A DNA stretch of 64,000 bases. It comes from JALYJG01 sp033763555. GTDB taxonomy: Bacteria > Pseudomonadota > Alphaproteobacteria > UBA9219. Numbering within the stretch: position 1 is the stretch's first letter; each line of letters starts with the position of its first letter. Below the pieces are notes generated by a model, which had not been told where the DNA came from, did no database searches, and saw only the letters and a program-made list of their open reading frames with translations. The position numbers and the translations under genes are program-made. This document shows positions 7,726 through 16,339 of this stretch, piece by piece. Location: positions 1 through 64,000 of the forward strand of contig JANRKK010000030.1 in assembly GCA_033763555.1 (NCBI GenBank), read 5' to 3'.

Positions 7726-9516
7726 CTATTTACCCTTAGACAAGCTTTTATCAAGAGCATAGCCTATTTCGCGAACACAACTCTCCCAATCGCCTGGGCC
7801 GGGTTGGCCAAAAATACGGGCGGTCGGATACCAGGGATTTTTTTTCCGATTTTGTAGCCAGCGCCAGCAACCGCCATACCGCGACAAGACCCAAACAGGC
7901 TTACCAAGCCCGCCCGCCAGATGGACAACCGACGTATCGACGGAAATGACAAGGTCGAGATTTTCAACGATCACCGCCGTGTCCATGAAATCCCCGACCT
8001 CAGGCATATAATCAATCAGGCGAGCGCGCAGCCCATTGGCGTCTATCTCGCTGGAAGCTTCCCCTTTCTGCAAATTATAAAACTGGCAATCGGCAACATC
8101 GAGAAGAGGTTTCATCAGGGCAAGGCTCAGGCTTCTTTGACGATCGGTGACATGAGCGTCAATCTGGTTCTTCCGAGGGTTTCCAGCCCAGACCAGCCCT
8201 ACCTTAAAGCCTTGGGCATCCGCAAAACGCGGCGCCCATTTGGCTCGCGCTTCCTCGCTTACATATAAATACGGAATAGCTTGCGGAACCGTATCCAATG
8301 TCGTACCGAAAATACGCGGCAGGCTCATCATGGGAATTTGATAATCAAAATCGCTTGGTGTTGCCGCCGTCACAACCTCATCAATGAAAGGGCAGTTTTT
8401 CAGCAACCTGACCAAAGGCTCGCGACACATCACGATAACCGTGCCACCCCTCTCCTTGCACAAAGCGGCATAGCGGACGAATTGCAGAACATCCCCCAGC
8501 CCCTGCTCGCCCCAGATTAGAAGGCGTTTGCCTGCGAGAGGGCTTCCGTCCCACCGCGCGGTTTTGAAAGGCATGGCCTGACACATCGGGTTACACTCGA
8601 AGCGCGATTCATAAAGCTCCCACCCCTCGCGATATTCTCCCAGCATCAGGAGTGCCAAGGACTTCCCCATTCGGGCTTCCGGCGATTGCGGATTAACGCT
8701 CAAGCTTTGCTCATAACCCATTCGCGCCTCTTCGGGGCGATTGAGCTCCATCAACAGGCTGGCGCGATTGATCATCGCATCTGTATTGTCAGGCTGAAGC
8801 CTTAAAACTTTTTCATATTGCTCCGTGGCTTCCGGCAGCTGGCCCCTGTCATGGAAAATAGTACCGAGATTCAGATGCACATTCATATCATTCGGCGTGA
8901 GTTGTGCGAGCCGCTGATAAAGCACACAAGCTTCTTCGGATTGTCCTGTATTGCGCAGCAGATTGCCAAGGCTGGTCAGGATCTCCACATTATCCGGCGC
9001 AAGGCGAAGCGCATGGCGATAATGGGCGATTGCCTGATCGTCCTTTTTCTGCGCACGAAAAGCGTGGCCGAGAAATCCATGTGTTTGCGCATTATCCGGC
9101 CGTATCTGTAGAGAACGCTCCAGCCAGATGATGGCATCATCCAGCTTGCCGCTGGCGTAAAACATATTGCCCATATTATTGATGGAGTCCCAATAATCCG
9201 GGGCGATTTCAACCGCCCGCTGATACCGCATTAAGGCATCATTAAATTTGCCCTGGCCAGAAAGAGCGACGCCAAGGCTGTTAAGGATCTCCGGCTGATC
9301 GGGCTGAATTCCAAGCGCTTTTTCCAGATAGCTGATTGCACTTTCCGGTTTGTTCCACTGAACATACAGGCCGCCCAGAAGCCGCAGCGCATCGATATGC
9401 AAAGGATCAGCAGCCAGAACTTCCTGATAGGACCGCTCCGCCTCGGGAATCTGTCCCGTCTGGTGGAACTTCACCGCCTTTTGCATCATGGCGAAGGATG
9501 GGTTTGACTTTTTCAT
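7726..9516 (-). CDS. TPR repeat protein with glycosyltransferase family 9-like C-terminal domain
   Basis: 596 aa. Residues about 10-330 are eight to nine tetratricopeptide repeats (for instance PESAISYLEKALGIQPDQPE, ILNSLGVALSGQGKFNDAL). The C-terminal half carries a nucleotide-sugar-type fold: LLIWGEQGLGDVLQFVRYA, KVGLVWAGNP and VISVDTSVVHLAGGLGKPVW. This pairing is common in alphaproteobacteria and is linked to modification of proteins or envelope glycans, substrate unknown. The start MKKSNPSF at 9516 is chosen over an upstream codon whose extra residues look non-coding. It faces the DUF5672 gene across a short divergent gap, so the two may work together. Confidence 0.85.
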   Translation of the reverse strand: MKKSNPSFAMMQKAVKFHQTGQIPEAERSYQEVLAADPLHIDALRLLGGLYVQWNKPESAISYLEKALGIQPDQPEILNSLGVALSGQGKFNDALMRYQRAVEIAPDYWDSINNMGNMFYASGKLDDAIIWLERSLQIRPDNAQTHGFLGHAFRAQKKDDQAIAHYRHALRLAPDNVEILTSLGNLLRNTGQSEEACVLYQRLAQLTPNDMNVHLNLGTIFHDRGQLPEATEQYEKVLRLQPDNTDAMINRASLLMELNRPEEARMGYEQSLSVNPQSPEARMGKSLALLMLGEYREGWELYESRFECNPMCQAMPFKTARWDGSPLAGKRLLIWGEQGLGDVLQFVRYAALCKERGGTVIVMCREPLVRLLKNCPFIDEVVTAATPSDFDYQIPMMSLPRIFGTTLDTVPQAIPYLYVSEEARAKWAPRFADAQGFKVGLVWAGNPRKNQIDAHVTDRQRSLSLALMKPLLDVADCQFYNLQKGEASSEIDANGLRARLIDYMPEVGDFMDTAVIVENLDLVISVDTSVVHLAGGLGKPVWVLSRYGGCWRWLQNRKKNPWYPTARIFGQPGPGDWESCVREIGYALDKSLSKGK

Positions 9517-9652
9517 GAAGATGCAAGCTCCCGCAAACAGCCTACACCCCTGCCCGCAGGCTGCAAAATGCAAAAACCGGGTTGGCGACCGGACGCTTAT
9601 GCGCTAATCACTCTTGCCAAGACACGCCTTCCTGAACCCCACAGAATCCAGA

Positions 9653-10504
9653 ATGACTCTCGCGCTGCCGGATGTGACTTTATGCGCCGTGACCGCCATC
9701 AATCACGAATTGACGGTGCGCGCCATGAAGAAATGCCTTGAGCATTGCTCCTTCGCCGATGTGGTTCTGGTTTCCAGCCAACCCGTAGACGCGCCCTTCC
9801 GGGTGGAGGTAGTTCCGCCTTTCTCCGGTGCGGAATATGCGCCTTTTGTCTGCCAGAAACTGGCGCAGTATACGCCATCGGCCTATAATCTTCTGGTTCA
9901 ATATGACAGCTACATTATCGAACCAGCCGCCTGGGATAATCACTTTCTCGATTACGACTATATCGGCGCCAAATGGCCCTGGCATGTTGAAGGGCGGCGC
10001 GTGGGGAACAGTGGCTTTTGCCTGAGATCAAAAAAACTTCTGGATATTCTTGCCACCATGACTCTGCCCCCGCTGGGCACCTATGTCGACGACACCTATA
10101 TCTGCCATACCATGCGCGATTATCTTGAGAAAAACTACGACATCAGAATAGCCCCGGAAGATATTGCCGACCGCTTTGCCTATGAAAGGCATAAACCCGA
10201 TCACCCAACATTCGGGTTCCACGGCATGTTCAATTTCTGGCGCCATGCCGATGACGCGGAAATGGAAGACATGATCGATCTTCTGGATGATCTGTACGTC
10301 ACCTCACGCGCCTATGCCGAGATTTTGTTTCACCATCACAATGTGTGTAAATTCCGTATCTTTCATAAAGGCTACCGCCGCCTGCGCGCCCAAGTCCCGC
10401 CGCCGCACATCAAAGACCATCTTTTGCAATTTTTGAAAGATACCGCGTTTATTGATGGATTAATCAAGAGCGGCGAGGAGTTGTGTGGGTTTTATGGGGT
10501 GTGA
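9653..10504 (+). CDS. DUF5672 family putative glycosyltransferase
   Basis: 283 aa from the ATG at 9653. Contains the DUF5672 hallmarks: LVQYDSYIIEPAAWD, then FLDYDYIGAKWPWH and VGNSGFCLRSKKLL, and later APEDIADRFAYE with GFHGMFNFW. The family resembles GT-A glycosyltransferases, and members often sit next to TPR-glycosyltransferases, as here. Catalytic activity is not shown for this protein. An in-frame TTG at 9614 would add 13 residues. Confidence 0.8.
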   Translation: MTLALPDVTLCAVTAINHELTVRAMKKCLEHCSFADVVLVSSQPVDAPFRVEVVPPFSGAEYAPFVCQKLAQYTPSAYNLLVQYDSYIIEPAAWDNHFLDYDYIGAKWPWHVEGRRVGNSGFCLRSKKLLDILATMTLPPLGTYVDDTYICHTMRDYLEKNYDIRIAPEDIADRFAYERHKPDHPTFGFHGMFNFWRHADDAEMEDMIDLLDDLYVTSRAYAEILFHHHNVCKFRIFHKGYRRLRAQVPPPHIKDHLLQFLKDTAFIDGLIKSGEELCGFYGV

Positions 10505-10627
10505 TTTCTAAGATCGAGCCATACAAGATTTTGCATGCGGTCTGTCCCACTTGTGAGACCCACCTACGTGAAAAGTCCTGTAAGTCATTGATTTTAACGA
10601 TATGGCGCCCTACGGAATTTTTCGGAA

Positions 10628-10641
10628 CCGCTCGGAAGCGG
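10628..10641 (-). terminator. Hairpin just downstream of tRNA-Glu
   Basis: Read on the minus strand, CCGCT-TCCG-AGCGG forms a five-pair stem with a stable UUCG-type tetraloop only a few bases after the encoded CCA end, followed by an A-rich rather than U-rich stretch. It could act as a processing or termination hairpin. The missing U-run makes this weak. Confidence 0.3.
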
Positions 10642-10644
10642 CGT

Positions 10645-10720
10645 TGGCGTCCCCTACGGGATTCGAACCCGTGTTACTACCGTGAAAGGGTAATGTCCTA
10701 GGCCTCTAGACGAAGGGGAC
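10645..10720 (-). tRNA. tRNA-Glu (anticodon TTC)
   Basis: 76 bases including an encoded CCA. On the minus strand it begins GTCCCCTTCGTCTAGAGGCC; the acceptor stem pairs GTCCCCT with AGGGGAC. The anticodon loop CTTTCAC is flanked by a five-pair stem, giving TTC for glutamate, and the T arm has GGGTTCGAATCCC. No intron. Confidence 0.95.
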
Positions 10721-10891
10721 AGGCCGTACTTAAAGCTTCAATAGGTTATCAGGCTTTCGCTGTGTGAAGCCTCTGTTGCAGCGAGGCGAGAGAGTTAGAC
10801 GAGGTTGGCTCCGGAATCAAGTGTCAGATAGGCTAAATAGCCCTAAAAAACAGCTTTTTGCCTGCGACGCGGGTTCCAGTATGCTGCAGAA

Positions 10892-11710
10892 ATGACGGAT
10901 TCTCCTGCCCCGCCTGCTCTGCTTGATGTAATCGGGTTAACCATGCGCTTTGGCGGGCTGACGGCCGTCGATAGCGTTTCATTCCAGGCACTCGACCGGG
11001 AAATTACCGCCATTATCGGCCCCAACGGTGCGGGCAAGACCACTCTGTTCAACTGCCTGACGGGTTTTTACAAACCGACATCCGGCAGCATGGTTTTACA
11101 CCAGAACGGCACGAACCGCGAGCTGGCCGGGCTGCCCGCGCACAGCATTGCCTGCCTTGGCATTGCACGCACTTTTCAGAATATCCGGCTCTTCGCCAAA
11201 ATGACAGCGCTGGAAAATCTGATGGTCGCAGAACATCGCACGCTAATGCCCGCATCGCATTACAGTTTTGCCGGGCTGTTTAATCTGCCAGCCTACGCCC
11301 ACGCCGAAAAAACTGCCGTTGAAAAAGCGCGGATGTGGCTCGACCGGATGGGATTGCTGTCCGTTGCCGACCGATTGGCGGGCGAATTGCCCTACGGGAT
11401 GCAGCGGCGTCTGGAAATTGCGCGCGCCATGTGCACTGACCCCGGCCTGCTGTGCCTGGATGAACCCGCCGCGGGGCTGAATCCTTCGGAATCCATCGCG
11501 TTGCGCAAATCCATCGCCAGAATTCGCGACGAATATAAAATCGGTGTACTGCTGATTGAACATAATATGAGTGTCGTGATGGAAATTTCTGACCATGTTG
11601 TGGTGCTGGATTACGGCAAGCGCATCGCCGCCGGAACACCGAAGGAAATCCGTCATGATCCCGCCGTTATCCGCGCCTATCTGGGCGAGCCGGAAGGAGA
11701 TGTGGCATAA
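10892..11710 (+). CDS. livG: Branched-chain amino acid-type ABC transporter ATPase LivG
   Basis: 272 aa. Walker A GPNGAGKTT near residue 50, Q-loop in FQNIRLFAKMTALENLMV, signature replaced by ELPYGMQRRLEIARAM as is usual in LivG, Walker B LLCLDEPAAGLNPSE, and H-loop LLIEHNM. The long insertion after the Q-loop is typical of LivG rather than LivF. Its stop overlaps the livF start by one base. No livH or livM permease gene is found on either side in this window, so partner permeases must be elsewhere. Confidence 0.93.
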   Translation: MTDSPAPPALLDVIGLTMRFGGLTAVDSVSFQALDREITAIIGPNGAGKTTLFNCLTGFYKPTSGSMVLHQNGTNRELAGLPAHSIACLGIARTFQNIRLFAKMTALENLMVAEHRTLMPASHYSFAGLFNLPAYAHAEKTAVEKARMWLDRMGLLSVADRLAGELPYGMQRRLEIARAMCTDPGLLCLDEPAAGLNPSESIALRKSIARIRDEYKIGVLLIEHNMSVVMEISDHVVVLDYGKRIAAGTPKEIRHDPAVIRAYLGEPEGDVA

Positions 11711-12426
11711 TGCTGAAACTCGAACAGGTGGCAACCCATTACGGCGCAGTTGAAGCGCTGCGCGGCGTTGACCTTGATGTGCGTAAAGGCGAGATCGTGA
11801 CGCTGATCGGCGCAAATGGCGCGGGCAAGACCACTCTGCTTATGACCATCTGCGGCCATCCGCGCGCCTCAAGCGGCAGTATCGCCTTCAATGGCAATGA
11901 CATCACACATCTGCCAACAGACCAGATTGTCCGGCGCGGTGTAGCGCTGGTGCCCGAGGGAAGACGGATTTTTGCCAATCTGACGGTTTATGAAAATCTG
12001 CAACTTGGCGCACTGGTTGCCGACAAAAATCATTTTTCCGGAGATATGGAACGCGTCTGCACCCTTTTTCCGCGCCTGAAAGAACGGATGAGCCAGCGTG
12101 GTGGCACCCTGTCGGGTGGAGAGCAACAAATGCTGGCCATCGGTCGCGCGCTGATGAGCCGTCCGAAGCTCCTGCTGCTGGATGAACCTTCGCTGGGCCT
12201 CGCGCCGCTGGTGGTAAAGCAGATTTTCACGGCCCTTAAGGAAATTAATGAGCGCGACGGCACAACCATTTTCCTGGTCGAGCAAAACGCCCATATGGCG
12301 CTGCGCCTGGCAAACCGGGGCTATGTTTTGGTGACAGGGCGTATTATCCTTTCCGGCAGCGGTGCCGAACTTCTTGCCAACCCGGAAATCCGCGCCGCCT
12401 ACCTCGAAGGTGGCGTTGCCGCCTGA
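11710..12426 (+). CDS. livF: Branched-chain amino acid-type ABC transporter ATPase LivF
   Basis: 238 aa. Walker A GANGAGKTT, the LivF hallmark VPEGRRIFANLTVYENL, signature LSGGEQQMLAIGRALM, Walker B LLLLDEPSLGLAP and H-loop EQNAHMAL. It pairs with LivG to energise import of branched-chain amino acids or related small amides. Translationally coupled to livG. Confidence 0.94.
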   Translation: MLKLEQVATHYGAVEALRGVDLDVRKGEIVTLIGANGAGKTTLLMTICGHPRASSGSIAFNGNDITHLPTDQIVRRGVALVPEGRRIFANLTVYENLQLGALVADKNHFSGDMERVCTLFPRLKERMSQRGGTLSGGEQQMLAIGRALMSRPKLLLLDEPSLGLAPLVVKQIFTALKEINERDGTTIFLVEQNAHMALRLANRGYVLVTGRIILSGSGAELLANPEIRAAYLEGGVAA

Positions 12427-12445
12427 CCCTGCCGAAAAGGACAAA

Positions 12446-13535
12446 ATGAAAAAGTTTCTTGCTACTTTTGCCTTCATGCTGTTCGCCATGCATCCGGCGT
12501 ATGCGGATATTATCTGGGCGGTTGCGGGACCTTATACGGGTTCGGTCGCAGCACTTGGCCTGTCACAACAGTCTGGCGTCAAACAAGCGGTTGAAGACAT
12601 CAATGCCGCTGGCGGCGTCAATGGCCAGAAAATCACTCTGAAAATTTACGATGACGCCTGCGACCCGAAACAGGCTGTCGCCGTGGCGAACAAGATTGTA
12701 ACTGACAATATTCACTTGGTTCTGCATGGCTCCTGCTCAGCCGCCAGCCTAGCCGCACAGAAAACCTACATGGATGAAGGCACACTGGTGATCAACCCGA
12801 CTTCTTCCAATCCCAAAATCACCGATGAAGGCGGCTCCCATTTATTTCGTGCGATGTACCGCGATGATAATGCCGCCGTCGTTCTGGCAAATGAAATCAA
12901 TAAAAATTATGCCGGAAAAAAGCTGGCAATCCTTCACGACAAATCCGCCTATGGTCAGGGCATCGCCGAATATGTCCGCAGCAATCTGAACAAAGCCGAA
13001 TTCAAGGAAACCCTGTTCGAGGCTTATGACCCCGGCAATCATGATTATTCCTCGCTTGTAACCCGCCTGCGCGAAAAGGGTATCGAGGTTCTTTTTATGG
13101 GGTTATCCAGTTGAAACAGCCATGATCATCCGGCAAATGCGCGAGGCTGGACTAAAGGCGCAAGTGTTTGGCGGTGATTTGTCCGTACTGGAGTTCTGGA
13201 AAATCACAGGCAAGGCGGGCGAAGGCACGATGTATGCTTTTCCGCGCGATCCGCGCAAAGCGCCGGATGCCAAAGAAGTCCTGAAGAAACTGGAGAAATC
13301 TGGTGTCGTGATCGACGGCTATACGCTTTATGGCTATGCCGCCGCACAGGTGCTGGCCCAAGCCATGCAAAAAACCGATAGCACTGATCCTGGCAAAGTG
13401 GCCAATATCATTCACAAAGAAAAGTTCAAAACCGTTCTCGGTCCCTGGAGTTTCGACAAGAAAGGCGATGTCGAAAATATCCATCAGGTCATATTCCGCT
13501 GGCACAACGGCGAATATGTCGAGGTCGGCAAGTAA
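12446..13535 (+). pseudogene. livK-type periplasmic binding protein, interrupted by a frameshift
   Basis: The first part (12446-13114) starts with a signal peptide (MKKFLATFAFMLFAMHPAYA) and reads as an amino-acid-binding protein with DDACDPKQAVAVANK. It then runs into a stop after FMGLSS. The expected continuation GYPVETAMIIRQM... is present one frame over and runs to 13535. The shift lies at or near the GGGG run at 13099-13102: either one extra base or two missing relative to the FYGGYHTEAG form in the two paralogues. Either a decaying gene or a sequencing error; the downstream half is otherwise intact and well conserved, which favours a recent event. Confidence 0.85.
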
Positions 13536-13553
13536 TCTTTTCCCGGAGGCGTC

Positions 13554-14654
13554 ATGAAAAAATATATCCTGACTTGCGCGTTTGCCGTTTTAACAGTTTC
13601 GCCTGCGCATGCTTATATCGAAATTGGCCTCGCTGGCCCCCTGACCGGCCAGTATGCCAGCTTTGGCGAGCAGATGGCGCGTGGCGCTCTCCAGGCAGTC
13701 GCCGATATCAATGCCAAAGGCGGCATTAACGGCGAGATGCTTCAGATGCAAGCATTTGATGATGCCTGCGACCCCAAACAAGCCGTTACTGTAGCCAATC
13801 AACTGGCCAGCAGAGGTATTAAATTTGTCATTGGCCATTTCTGCTCTGGCTCATCCATTCCGGCCTCCAAAGTTTACAATGAAGAAAACATCCTGATGAT
13901 CTCGCCCTCCTCGACCAATCCAGCCCTGACGGATGCCGGGCTGAAGAATATTTTCCGGGTATGCGGCCGTGACGATCAGCAAGGCGCCGTGCAGGCCCAT
14001 TACCTGCTCAAGCATTTCCGCGACAAGAAAATCGCCATCATCCATGACAATTCAACGGGCGGCAAAGGTCAGGCCGATCAGGTGAAGAAAACCCTGAATG
14101 AAGCAGGCGTCAAGGAAGTGATGTTTGAATCCTATATGACGGGACAGCGTGATTATTCGGCGCTGATCGCCAAGCTGAAACAGCTGGGCGCACAAGCTTT
14201 GGATATCGGCGGCTACCACACCGAAGCAGGGCTGATCGCACGCCAGATGAAAGAACAAAAAATGGATGTCCAGGTTATTGGCGGCGATGCGCTGGTGACG
14301 GATGAATTCTGGTCGATCACAGGCCCGGCGGGCGAAGGCGTGCTGATGACGTTCGAGCCCGATCCACGCAACCGCCCGGAAGCCAAACCCGTTATGGATG
14401 CCATCCGCAAAACCAAATTTGAGCCGGAAGGTTATACGCTTTATACCTATGCCGCCGTGCAGGCTGCCGTTGAGGGCATCAAGCGCGCAGGCGCTGCTAA
14501 CCCGGCTAAAGTCGAAGCCGTCCTGAGGAAAGAGCCGATTAAAACCGTGATCGGTTCCATCGGCTTCAATGCCAAAGGTGATGTGACGGGCTCCAACTAT
14601 GTCGTCTATCGCTGGCATAACGGAAAATATGCAGAAATCAAGGACCAGCCATGA
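13554..14654 (+). CDS. livK: Branched-chain amino acid-type binding protein (second copy)
   Basis: 366 aa with a signal peptide (MKKYILTCAFAVLTVSPAHA). Type I periplasmic binding fold of the Leu/Ile/Val group: IGLAGPLTGQYASFGEQM, DDACDPKQAV, FCSGSSIPASKVYNEENILM, and the hinge-proximal DIGGYHTEAGLIARQM. Captures the ligand in the periplasm for the LivF/LivG-energised importer. GGAGGCGTC precedes the ATG, and the stop overlaps the third copy. Confidence 0.93.
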   Translation: MKKYILTCAFAVLTVSPAHAYIEIGLAGPLTGQYASFGEQMARGALQAVADINAKGGINGEMLQMQAFDDACDPKQAVTVANQLASRGIKFVIGHFCSGSSIPASKVYNEENILMISPSSTNPALTDAGLKNIFRVCGRDDQQGAVQAHYLLKHFRDKKIAIIHDNSTGGKGQADQVKKTLNEAGVKEVMFESYMTGQRDYSALIAKLKQLGAQALDIGGYHTEAGLIARQMKEQKMDVQVIGGDALVTDEFWSITGPAGEGVLMTFEPDPRNRPEAKPVMDAIRKTKFEPEGYTLYTYAAVQAAVEGIKRAGAANPAKVEAVLRKEPIKTVIGSIGFNAKGDVTGSNYVVYRWHNGKYAEIKDQP

Positions 14655-15748
14655 ATAAATTCTGGGCCGTTGCGACGGCACTTCTCTTTCTGTCTTTTCC
14701 TGCATTTGCCGACATCAATATCGCCGCCGTCGGCCCTGTGACCGGGCAGGATGCCATGACGGGCGAACAGATGCAGCGCGGGGCGGAAGCCGCGGTCGAG
14801 GCCATCAATGCTCAAGGTGGTGTTCTAGGCCAAAAGCTGCGCTTGATTATCAAGGATGATGTCTGCGACCCCAAGCAGGCTGTCGCCATTGCCAACGAGC
14901 TGAGTGGTGCGAATATTTCCGGCGTAATCGGCCATATGTGTTCGGGTTCGGCCATTCCTGCCTCGAAAGTCTACAACGAGGAAAACATCCTGATGATCAG
15001 CCCCTCCTCCACCAGCCCGGTGCTGACGGAACAGGGGTTTGAAAATATCTTCCGCGTCTGCGGCCGCGACGACCAGCAGGGTGATGTTGTGGCCGCCTTT
15101 ATCGCCAAGCAGTATCCTGGCAAAAATATCGCCATTGTTCAGGACAAAACCGCCTATGGAACGGGGCTGGCCAATCAGGTCAAAAAAACACTGAACAAGA
15201 TGGGTGTTCATGAAAAAATTTATGAATCCATTTCGCGCGGCGAACGTGATTATTCAGCGCTGCTGTCGAAACTGAAACAAAACCATATCGATGTTCTGTT
15301 CTACGGCGGCTATCACACCGAAGCGGGGTTGATCACCCGTCAGATGCGCAATCAGGGCATGAAAACGGTTTTCATCGGCGGCGATGACCTGACAACCAAG
15401 GAATTCTGGTCGATTACAGGCGATGCGGGCGAAGGCGCCTTCATGAGCTTCAACACCGACCCGCGTACCAAACCGGAAGCAACCGAAGCCGTTAAACGCA
15501 TCCGCGCCAGGGGCTTTGACCCGGAAGGTATCACCCTTTACACCTACGCCGCCGTGCAGGTTTTGACGGAAGCCATGAAACGCGCTGGAAGCACGGATGC
15601 AAAAAAAGTCATTGCCGCTTTGCATGAGGGCAGTTACCCAACCGTTATCGGCCAGATTACTTTTGACAAAAAGAATGATGTGATGGACCCGGATTATATT
15701 ATGTATCGCTGGGCAGATGGCACTTATCTCCCTGTCGAGGGCCATTAA
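14651..15748 (+). CDS. livK: Branched-chain amino acid-type binding protein (third copy)
   Basis: 365 aa, signal peptide MNKFWAVATALLFLSFPAFA. Same fold and same motifs as the second copy (DDVCDPKQAVAIANEL, SGSAIPASKVYNEENILM, YGGYHTEAGLITRQM). The two are clearly paralogues from tandem duplication; divergence in the ligand-pocket regions may broaden substrate range. Overlaps the preceding gene by ATGA. Confidence 0.93.
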   Translation: MNKFWAVATALLFLSFPAFADINIAAVGPVTGQDAMTGEQMQRGAEAAVEAINAQGGVLGQKLRLIIKDDVCDPKQAVAIANELSGANISGVIGHMCSGSAIPASKVYNEENILMISPSSTSPVLTEQGFENIFRVCGRDDQQGDVVAAFIAKQYPGKNIAIVQDKTAYGTGLANQVKKTLNKMGVHEKIYESISRGERDYSALLSKLKQNHIDVLFYGGYHTEAGLITRQMRNQGMKTVFIGGDDLTTKEFWSITGDAGEGAFMSFNTDPRTKPEATEAVKRIRARGFDPEGITLYTYAAVQVLTEAMKRAGSTDAKKVIAALHEGSYPTVIGQITFDKKNDVMDPDYIMYRWADGTYLPVEGH

Positions 15749-15754
15749 CTAGCC

Positions 15755-16339
15755 ATGTCCGTTATGCGCCCCCTTTATAACTGGGCCGTAGCCCAGGCAG
15801 AAAAACCTTACGCCCGGTGGATGTTGTTTTTCATGGCACTGCTCGAAGCGTGCCTTGTGCCTTTGCCGCCGGACATTCTCCTGCTGCCAATGATGATCGC
15901 GCAGCGCAAGCGGGCCTTTCACTTGGCATTCATCTGCACGGTCGGCTCAGTGCTTGGCGGGTTGGTCGGCTATGGCATCGGTGCATTGGCCATGGCAACC
16001 CTCGGCGAATGGATCGTCAACACCTACAATCTGCAAAGCGCATTTCAACTTTTTCAGGAGAATTTCCAGAAATGGGGCGTCTGGATCATTCTGGCCAAGG
16101 GGCTGACACCTATTCCCTATATCCTTGTCACCATCGCCAGCGGCGTAGCGCATTTAAACCTGGCGATGTTCCTGATGTCAGTCATCATCATCCGCAGCGG
16201 GCGATTTTTTCTGGAAGCCTGGCTGGTTTACCGCTTCGGCGAATCCATCCGCGAATTTATTGAACGCTACCTGACATGGATTAGCCTCGCGGTTCTCGCG
16301 GCCATCGCGCTGGGCTGGTATGTGATTGCCTTTCATTAA
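15755..16339 (+). CDS. YqaA/DedA family membrane protein
   Basis: 194 aa with about five hydrophobic segments. Near the N-terminus ALLEACLVPLPPDILLLP and later FQKWGVWIILAKGLTPIPY match the VTT/SNARE-associated (DedA) domain, whose re-entrant loops contain conserved Pro and Arg/Lys. DedA-type proteins take part in lipid scrambling and envelope homeostasis. Starts six bases after livK3 and its stop overlaps the convergent pepN by four bases. Confidence 0.82.
   Translation: MSVMRPLYNWAVAQAEKPYARWMLFFMALLEACLVPLPPDILLLPMMIAQRKRAFHLAFICTVGSVLGGLVGYGIGALAMATLGEWIVNTYNLQSAFQLFQENFQKWGVWIILAKGLTPIPYILVTIASGVAHLNLAMFLMSVIIIRSGRFFLEAWLVYRFGESIREFIERYLTWISLAVLAAIALGWYVIAFH

Noticed and set aside
12446..13535. 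Programmed ribosomal frameshift in livK1
   Set aside because: No slippery heptamer or downstream structure typical of programmed shifting is seen, and the paralogues do not use one.
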